DNA of 11,652 bases from a bacterium (GTDB lineage: Bacteria > Bdellovibrionota_C > UBA2361 > SZUA-149): NCBI GenBank assembly GCA_003230795.1, contig QIGM01000390.1:1-11652 (forward strand), written 5' to 3'. Shown piece after piece: positions 5,856 to 11,652 of the stretch. The translations under genes were made by a program, and so were the position numbers. How positions within the stretch are numbered: position 1 is the stretch's first letter; each line of letters begins with the position of its first letter. The notes under the pieces are model-generated. The model searched no databases. It was given only the letters and a program-made list of their open reading frames with translations, and was not told where the DNA came from.

Positions 5856-7009
5856 CATTCCTTTTTAGAAATCTTTTTTTTCGAAGACCCCTTTTCCTTC
5901 GAAGACTCAGTCGCCAGCTGTCCGCAGGCGGCGTCGATATCATTTCCTTTGGACCATCGTATGGTCGAATTCAAGCCAGCGTCAAGGAGGGAATGCTGCC
6001 AGCTATATACCTTATCCTTTGAAGGAGTCTCAAAACCCAGCCCAGCGTTGCTGTTGTAGGGAATGAGGTTTATTTTACTCGGAATATCCTGCACAATCCG
6101 CTTGAGACGACCTAGATCCTCTCGCGTATCGTTCACACCTGCGAGCATTACGTATTCAAACGTGATTTTTCTTCCAGGCTTCAGCGGATACTCGCGCAAA
6201 GTCTTAAGGAGCAGCTCAAGCGGCCACTTCTTATTAATTGGGATTAACTTGGTTCGCACCTCGTCAGTGGTTGCGTTTAGAGAAACTGCCAAGTTCGCAC
6301 GCGCCTCACCTTGACCAAACTTCTCAATTGCTGGAACCAGGCCAGAAGTAGAGACCGTAATTTTGCGCTCTGAAATATCTAATCCGAGATCGTCGTTTAG
6401 AAGTCTCACTGAGCGAGATACGTTTTCGAAGTTATGGAGTGGTTCACCCATGCCCATAAAAACGATATTGCCGAAATTCGCACTAATACCGTCCTCGTCG
6501 TCCGGAAGTGAGGCAACATCATCTTTCACCGCGAGAACCTGACCGATGATTTCTGAAGTTTTTAAATTTCTCGTCAGACCCATTAAGCCGGTGCGACAAA
6601 ATTTACAAGCAATCGCGCAACCCACCTGTGATGACACACAGAGGGTGTAGCGAGTCGCTTGCTTAATCAGAACGCTTTCAATGAGGTTGCCATCAGCAAG
6701 GCGAAACAAGTACTTACGGGTTCCGTCCTTTGATTGCTGGACTTCTTCGATTTTGGGGCGTGATACGAAATAATTCGCTTCGAGCTGCTCTCGTGCGTCT
6801 TTGGATATATCAGTCATCGAGTCGAAGCTTCGGACCCGACGACGATATAGCCAAGAGATAAGCTGACGGCTACGAAATGCTTCGAAGCCAAACTTCTCCG
6901 CAAGCTCTGCGCCAAGCTCTTTACGATCGAACTCGAGAAGGTCTGCTCTCTGCTCAAGCGGCGCTGCTACTACTTCGGTTACTACCTCGGTGCTCACTTG
7001 AGAAGACAT
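5855..7009 (-). CDS. rlmN: Dual-specificity 23S rRNA A2503 / tRNA A37 C2-methyltransferase RlmN
   Basis: This radical-SAM methyltransferase adds a methyl to C2 of adenosine 2503 in 23S rRNA and, in several bacteria, adenosine 37 of tRNAs. The 384-residue product has the CxxxCxxC iron-sulfur motif CAIACKFC (131-138), the SAM-binding MGMGEP (185-190), and the two catalytic cysteines expected for the family: Cys124 in TLCVSSQVGC and Cys362 in DIDAACGQL. Length is normal apart from an N-terminal extension of about 20 residues and a Lys/Ser-rich tail (369-384) after the last conserved motif. AACGQL favours RlmN; the Cfr resistance homologue is a related alternative that cannot be fully excluded by eye. 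It starts nine bases after the ndk stop with no strong Shine-Dalgarno, so it probably depends on reinitiation. It overlaps mtnP by one base. Confidence 0.93.
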   Translation of the reverse strand: MSSQVSTEVVTEVVAAPLEQRADLLEFDRKELGAELAEKFGFEAFRSRQLISWLYRRRVRSFDSMTDISKDAREQLEANYFVSRPKIEEVQQSKDGTRKYLFRLADGNLIESVLIKQATRYTLCVSSQVGCAIACKFCRTGLMGLTRNLKTSEIIGQVLAVKDDVASLPDDEDGISANFGNIVFMGMGEPLHNFENVSRSVRLLNDDLGLDISERKITVSTSGLVPAIEKFGQGEARANLAVSLNATTDEVRTKLIPINKKWPLELLLKTLREYPLKPGRKITFEYVMLAGVNDTREDLGRLKRIVQDIPSKINLIPYNSNAGLGFETPSKDKVYSWQHSLLDAGLNSTIRWSKGNDIDAACGQLATESSKEKGSSKKKISKKE

Positions 7010-7018
7010 GTCATTCTA

Positions 7019-7429
7019 CTAGAGCTCGGGAAAGAAGAAGCTTACTTCCTTCGCCGCATTCTCTTCGCTGTCTGAACCATGAACCGCATTTGCTTCGATG
7101 CTATCAGCAAAGTCAGCGCGAATAGTTCCTGCAGCCGCTTCTTTTGGGTCTGTTGCGCCCATAAGATCGCGATTCTGCTTAACGGCATCTACGCCTTCAA
7201 GCACAGAAACAAACACTGGGCCGGACGTCATATAGTTTACAAGATCAGCGTAGAAAGGACGCTCTTTGTGAACTTCGTAAAAAGAACCAGCTAGTCCTTC
7301 GTCGAGTGTCATCATTTTCGCTGCAACAACTTTTAGTCCCGCACCTTCAAAGCGAGAAATAATTTGTCCAACAACGTTCTTCTTAACGCCATCAGGCTTG
7401 ATAATTGAAAGAGTTCTTTGATTAGACAT
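7019..7429 (-). CDS. ndk: Nucleoside diphosphate kinase
   Basis: The enzyme transfers the gamma-phosphate of ATP to nucleoside diphosphates through a phosphohistidine, keeping the (d)NTP pools balanced. The 136-residue product is slightly short of the usual 140-150. It has the expected IIKPDG (9-14), ERPFYADLV and active-site NAVHGSDS with His117, and it ends in the family-typical FFFPEL. The start is two bases after the sucD stop, and AGGA eight bases before the ATG lies in the 3' end of sucD. This is the classic arrangement of a coupled operon. Its position next to sucCD makes sense because succinyl-CoA synthetase produces ATP or GTP, and Ndk interconverts them. Confidence 0.97.
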   Translation of the reverse strand: MSNQRTLSIIKPDGVKKNVVGQIISRFEGAGLKVVAAKMMTLDEGLAGSFYEVHKERPFYADLVNYMTSGPVFVSVLEGVDAVKQNRDLMGATDPKEAAAGTIRADFADSIEANAVHGSDSEENAAKEVSFFFPEL

Positions 7430-7431
7430 TG

Positions 7432-8304
7432 TTATTTTCCTATTACAGATTTCATTTTCTCACCAAGGCCCGCTGGAGATCGCACTACATGCACACCAGC
7501 ATCTTCAAGTGCTTTGAATTTATCCTCAGCTGTTCCCTTGCCTCCACTAATGATAGCACCCGCATGGCCCATCGTGCGCCCGGCTGGAGCCGTTGCGCCT
7601 GCGATGAAAGCAACTACTGGCTTACTTCCATTTTCCTTTATCCAGGCTGCTGCTTCTTCTTCTGCAGTACCACCAATTTCACCGATCATTACAATCGCAT
7701 CGGTTTCATCGTCGGCTTCAAACAGCTCTAGACAATCAATGAAGCTCGTTCCGTTCAGTGGGTCTCCACCAATACCAACACAGGTTGATTGGCCGATATC
7801 CCGACCCGTCAATTGCCCTACCGCCTCGTAGGTCAAAGTCCCAGAGCGAGATACCACCCCTACGCGACCTGCCTGATGGATATGCCCGGGCATGATTCCG
7901 ACCTTTGCTGCATCCGGAGTAATCACCCCAGGACAGTTCGGTCCAATCAGTCGAGTCTCGGTAGTTCGAAGGTAGGCGTTTACTGAAAGCATGTCCTGAA
8001 CTGGAATACCTTCGGTGATGCAAATAACGAGAGGTACGCCAGCATCAGCAGCTTCGATTATCGCGTCAGCCGCAAATGGAGCTGGCACATAAATTACGCT
8101 AACGTTTGCACCGGTTTCAGCAACAGCAGTCTCAACCGAATCGAAAACTGGAATGCTTTCAACTTCAGTGCCGCCCTTACCAGGACTGACCCCTGCGACC
8201 ATATTTGTGCCGTACTCCCGGCAAGCGCTGGTATGATACCAACCGCTTTTCCCGGTCATACCTTGCGTGACTACTTTGGTGTTCTTATCAACAAGAATTG
8301 CCAT
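7432..8304 (-). CDS. sucD: Succinyl-CoA synthetase alpha subunit
   Basis: With SucC it catalyses succinyl-CoA + NDP + phosphate to succinate + CoA + NTP in the TCA cycle. The 290-residue length is typical. The N-terminal CoA-binding Rossmann domain starts [25 protein letters not shown] is at 121-126 and [16 protein letters not shown] at 180-195. The phosphorylated active-site histidine is His247 in TMGHAGAI. The gene begins 28 bases after the sucC stop, with AAGGA about eleven bases before the ATG, and is followed two bases later by ndk. All expected key residues are visible and no oddity was noted. Confidence 0.97.
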   Translation of the reverse strand: MAILVDKNTKVVTQGMTGKSGWYHTSACREYGTNMVAGVSPGKGGTEVESIPVFDSVETAVAETGANVSVIYVPAPFAADAIIEAADAGVPLVICITEGIPVQDMLSVNAYLRTTETRLIGPNCPGVITPDAAKVGIMPGHIHQAGRVGVVSRSGTLTYEAVGQLTGRDIGQSTCVGIGGDPLNGTSFIDCLELFEADDETDAIVMIGEIGGTAEEEAAAWIKENGSKPVVAFIAGATAPAGRTMGHAGAIISGGKGTAEDKFKALEDAGVHVVRSPAGLGEKMKSVIGK

Positions 8305-8332
8305 GTCTTATGCTTTCCTTAGTAATCTTCTT

Positions 8333-9493
8333 CTAGGCTACGGCTGCAACGATTGCTTCAGCCGCTTCATCCATTTCATCCGCTGGAGTTATCTCCAGGC
8401 CGGACTTCGCCAATAGTTCTTTTCCAAGCTCAACGTTTGTTCCTCGAAGACGAACAACCAGCGGCACTTTAATATCGAGCGTTTTTGCAGCTTCAATAAT
8501 TCCTTCCGCAATCACGTCACAGCGCATAATGCCGCCAAAGATATTGACGAGCACGCCTTTGACAGCGGCATCTTGAAGAATCAAGCTAAAAGCCTCTGTA
8601 ACCATCTCTCTTGTCGCGCCACCACCAACATCTAGAAAGTTCGCAGGCTCTCCGCCGGCTTGCTTAATGATGTCCATCGTAGCCATCGCAAGGCCTGCAC
8701 CGTTAACCATGCAGCCGATGTTTCCATCGAGTGCGACGTAGCTGATTCCGACTTCCTTCGCCGTAATTTCCCGAGAATCGATCTCATCGTAATCCATCAT
8801 CTCGAAGGCATCGCGCTGTCGGTAGAGGGCATTGTCATCGATTGCCATTTTCGCGTCGAGACAAAGAAACTCTCCGTCGTCTGTCTGAACCAAAGGGTTC
8901 ACCTCGAGCAGCGAACAATCAAGCTCAACAAAAGACTCATAGAGTGCATTAACCACTGGCTCAAGCTTACGAGCCGCTGCTTTATCAAGACCGAGAAACT
9001 GCGCAATCTTGCGAGTGTGAAATCCCTGCAATCCGCTTTCGGGAGCAACGTTGATGCTGAGAATCTTCTCAGGAGTCTTATCTGCCACTTCCTCAATGTC
9101 CATGCCGCCTTCTCTACTAACGACAAAGCAAACACATCCAGACTCGCGATCAACTAGCGCACTAACGTAGTACTCTTCCTTAATAGCTGCGCCTTGCTCA
9201 ACCCATACCTTAGAAACGAGCTTGCCCTCTTCGCCGGTCTGCGGCGTGACAAGCTTCATTCCAAGAATCTGTTCTGCTGCTTCAAACGCTGCCGCGGAGT
9301 TTTTAACGACTTTCACGCCGCCGCCTTTACCTCGTCCACCTGCATGCACCTGCGCTTTCACCACGCAAACGCCACCACCAAGATTCACCGCAGCTTTCTG
9401 CGCCTCGCGTGGTGTATAAGCGAGGTATCCAGGCAAGACTGGTACGCCGTATTCAGCGAGTAAGAATTTTGCTTGATATTCGTGTAAGTTCAT
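8333..9493 (-). CDS. sucC: Succinyl-CoA synthetase beta subunit, ADP/GDP-forming
   Basis: This ATP-grasp subunit binds the nucleotide and succinate in the heterodimeric or tetrameric enzyme with SucD. The 386-residue length is normal (about 388). It opens MNLHEYQAKFLLAEYGVPV. KAQVHAGGRGKGGGVK (about 47-62) is the nucleotide-binding region. LEVNPL with Asn199 and the following CLDAKMAIDD with Asp213 give the Mg2+ ligands. NGAGLAMATMD, FLDVGGGA and NIFGGIMRCD complete the C-terminal flavodoxin-like domain. Nucleotide preference (ADP or GDP) cannot be decided from motifs by eye. It starts 13 bases after the mdh stop, with a weak AAGG at about twelve bases. Confidence 0.97.
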   Translation of the reverse strand: MNLHEYQAKFLLAEYGVPVLPGYLAYTPREAQKAAVNLGGGVCVVKAQVHAGGRGKGGGVKVVKNSAAAFEAAEQILGMKLVTPQTGEEGKLVSKVWVEQGAAIKEEYYVSALVDRESGCVCFVVSREGGMDIEEVADKTPEKILSINVAPESGLQGFHTRKIAQFLGLDKAAARKLEPVVNALYESFVELDCSLLEVNPLVQTDDGEFLCLDAKMAIDDNALYRQRDAFEMMDYDEIDSREITAKEVGISYVALDGNIGCMVNGAGLAMATMDIIKQAGGEPANFLDVGGGATREMVTEAFSLILQDAAVKGVLVNIFGGIMRCDVIAEGIIEAAKTLDIKVPLVVRLRGTNVELGKELLAKSGLEITPADEMDEAAEAIVAAVA

Positions 9494-9506
9494 TTCTGCT
9501 TAGACC

Positions 9507-10574
<1,068 letters not shown>

Positions 10575-10579
10575 CTAAA

Positions 10580-10622
10580 CCTATCGATTTCCGGGGGCTA
10601 CCTATCGAATTTTCGGGGGCTA
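10580..10622. repeat. Two tandem direct repeats of 21 and 22 bp upstream of the mdh promoter
   Basis: The copy at 10580-10600 (21 bp) and the copy at 10601-10622 (22 bp) both begin CCTATCGA and end CGGGGGCTA. They differ only in the few A/T/C positions between these blocks. They are contiguous, and a period of 21-22 bp is two turns of B-DNA, so bound proteins would sit on the same face. Their near edge is six bases upstream of the predicted -35. Tandem activator or repressor sites are the favoured reading. A relic of a transposon end with multiple terminal repeats is the alternative; no transposase is nearby. Confidence 0.85.
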
Positions 10623-10641
10623 ATGGTTGAAATCTGAAGGT

Positions 10642-11652
10642 TTACGGCGTTCCGGCTTTCTGCGTTCTTGGTGCTGAAGACTTGGCTGGATACCTCTGGC
10701 TCTGGCTCTTCTGAGGCAGTACTACCCCATCGCCAACATCGCCTGGGATAGCAGCAGGCGCGTCATCTTTGATGCCTTCGTAAGTGGCGGCAAACAAACC
10801 TGCCTGCTCGATTAGCTTATTTTGATCGATTTTACTTATTCCGATACCACCACCCCCGGACTGCGCAGAGTTTATCAGAACAAACTTCGGATTACTCTTC
10901 ATTAATGCTCTGGCGATATCAAGACGCAGTAGGGCTTCACCACCCGGGCCATCAAGGGCAGCGATACGTTGCTTCATCCCTTCCACTTCGTTCATTCCAG
11001 CAGTGAAAATTTGAGCCGCCTCATTCTGTTTCTTTTCGCGATAAGCATCTCCGCGATTAGTCGCTTGGCGCTTATACCCCATTGCAGTTTGCACAAGGCG
11101 GTTAACGTGTCCTTGGGTCTCTTCCTGCTGACTCCCTTTCGCTTGGGCAATAGCTGCTCGACGGTTCTCTTCCTGTAAAGTCTCCTGATTGACTGCTTGG
11201 GTACGGTCAATTTGCTCTTGATAGCGACGATCTGGCTCTTCGCCTTCGTCTCCTGCTCTCTCAAAGCGGTGATCTTTATAGATAACCGAAACGATATTAA
11301 TTCCCTCAGGCGCAAGACGAGCTTTCATTGCTTCACGGGTTTGATCCACCGCTGCTTGACGCTCAGACTGGCTAAAGAAATCACGAGTCTTTAAAATATT
11401 CATGTGCGTTCGAATATCCGCACGAGCTGCGGCTGCTACTAGTTTCCGCACGTTATCCATCGATGTTCCTACTTTCTGTATGACGTGAGTCACCATCGCT
11501 GGATCGATATGGTACTGAATCGTAATTGCCAGACCAACTTCGTTTCCATCAAGCGCTCGAGTCTCGACGTAGTCTGCCTGCTGCTGATTTGAACCCTGAC
11601 CAACTGCTCCCCAGCCGATGAGCTGATAAGTGGTGTCCACGCGGTAGAGTTC
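10642..11652 (-). CDS. SPFH/band-7 (prohibitin-like) protein, N-terminus outside window
   Basis: The frame is open to the right edge, beginning ELYRVDTTYQL, so the N-terminal membrane anchor of a typical SPFH protein would lie outside. The visible 336 residues begin in the SPFH domain: LDGNEVGLAITIQYHIDP, then RKLVAAAARADIRTHM and the characteristic AMKARLAPEGINIVSVIYKDHRF (up to about residue 130). This is followed by about 100 residues of Glu/Gln/Ala-rich helix, likely coiled coil (about 140-235). A further segment (AALDGPGGEALLRLDIARALMKSNPKFVLIN) is typical of prohibitin/stomatin-like C-termini, and the end is a Gly/Pro/Ser-rich tail. Such proteins form membrane-associated oligomers that scaffold proteases or microdomains. 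HflK/HflC-like or prohibitin-like membership cannot be separated here. It lies 196 bp upstream of mdh on the same strand and is probably a separate unit, because a promoter lies between. Confidence 0.85.
   Translation of the reverse strand, partial: ELYRVDTTYQLIGWGAVGQGSNQQQADYVETRALDGNEVGLAITIQYHIDPAMVTHVIQKVGTSMDNVRKLVAAAARADIRTHMNILKTRDFFSQSERQAAVDQTREAMKARLAPEGINIVSVIYKDHRFERAGDEGEEPDRRYQEQIDRTQAVNQETLQEENRRAAIAQAKGSQQEETQGHVNRLVQTAMGYKRQATNRGDAYREKKQNEAAQIFTAGMNEVEGMKQRIAALDGPGGEALLRLDIARALMKSNPKFVLINSAQSGGGGIGISKIDQNKLIEQAGLFAATYEGIKDDAPAAIPGDVGDGVVLPQKSQSQRYPAKSSAPRTQKAGTP

Noticed and set aside
8660..9157. 165-codon plus-strand frame
   Set aside because: It lies entirely antisense to sucC, whose protein motifs are complete; it is a codon-bias shadow.
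10580..10622. Complete insertion sequence
   Set aside because: Repeats within IS ends came to mind, but there is no transposase frame, no matching opposite end and no target duplication in the window.

Overview
This looks like a chromosomal segment of a Gram-negative bacterium. The evidence is a lipoprotein signal peptide, a YihY/BrkB-type inner-membrane protein, and a TCA-cycle and nucleotide-metabolism operon. The gene order mdh-sucC-sucD-ndk-rlmN-mtnP, with an LDH-like malate dehydrogenase, suggests Deltaproteobacteria in the broad sense or a related lineage. That placement is an inference from gene order and has not been tested by any search. Base composition looks balanced over most of the window and visibly richer in A/T over about 830-2160.

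Layout. Positions 3-701 (+) hold the C-terminal part of a protein with two zinc-ribbon-like four-cysteine motifs; its frame is open to the left edge. After an A/T-rich spacer, 962-2125 (+) encodes an AAA_14/DUF4143 ATPase with a complete Walker site and a PD-(D/E)XK-like C-terminus. A perfect 14-bp inverted repeat surrounds its predicted promoter, which would place the transcript start on the A of the ATG. Convergent to it is a small HEAT-repeat lipoprotein gene (2158-2739, -), then a small single-membrane-segment protein of unknown function (2950-3225, -).

The right two thirds is one tight minus-strand gene train. Read in transcription order it is mdh (10445), sucC, sucD, ndk, rlmN, mtnP and a yihY/brkB-like gene ending at 3394. 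Gaps run from a 1-base overlap to 28 bases, so one polycistronic mRNA is likely. A good sigma70-like promoter (10545-10573) sits in front of mdh, with two tandem 21/22-bp direct repeats directly upstream of its -35. An SPFH/band-7 (prohibitin-like) gene, cut by the right edge, lies further upstream on the same strand.

How the genes fit together. SucCD converts succinyl-CoA to succinate with nucleoside triphosphate formation, and Ndk equilibrates nucleoside triphosphates. Mdh completes the cycle to oxaloacetate. RlmN uses S-adenosylmethionine to methylate rRNA/tRNA, while MtnP salvages methylthioadenosine made from S-adenosylmethionine by other pathways. I see no clear, complete new multi-gene system. 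The best candidates for something undescribed are the repeat-controlled mdh promoter, the palindrome with a leaderless-type start at the ATPase gene, and the enlarged YihY/BrkB protein with an internal insertion and a winged-helix-like tail.
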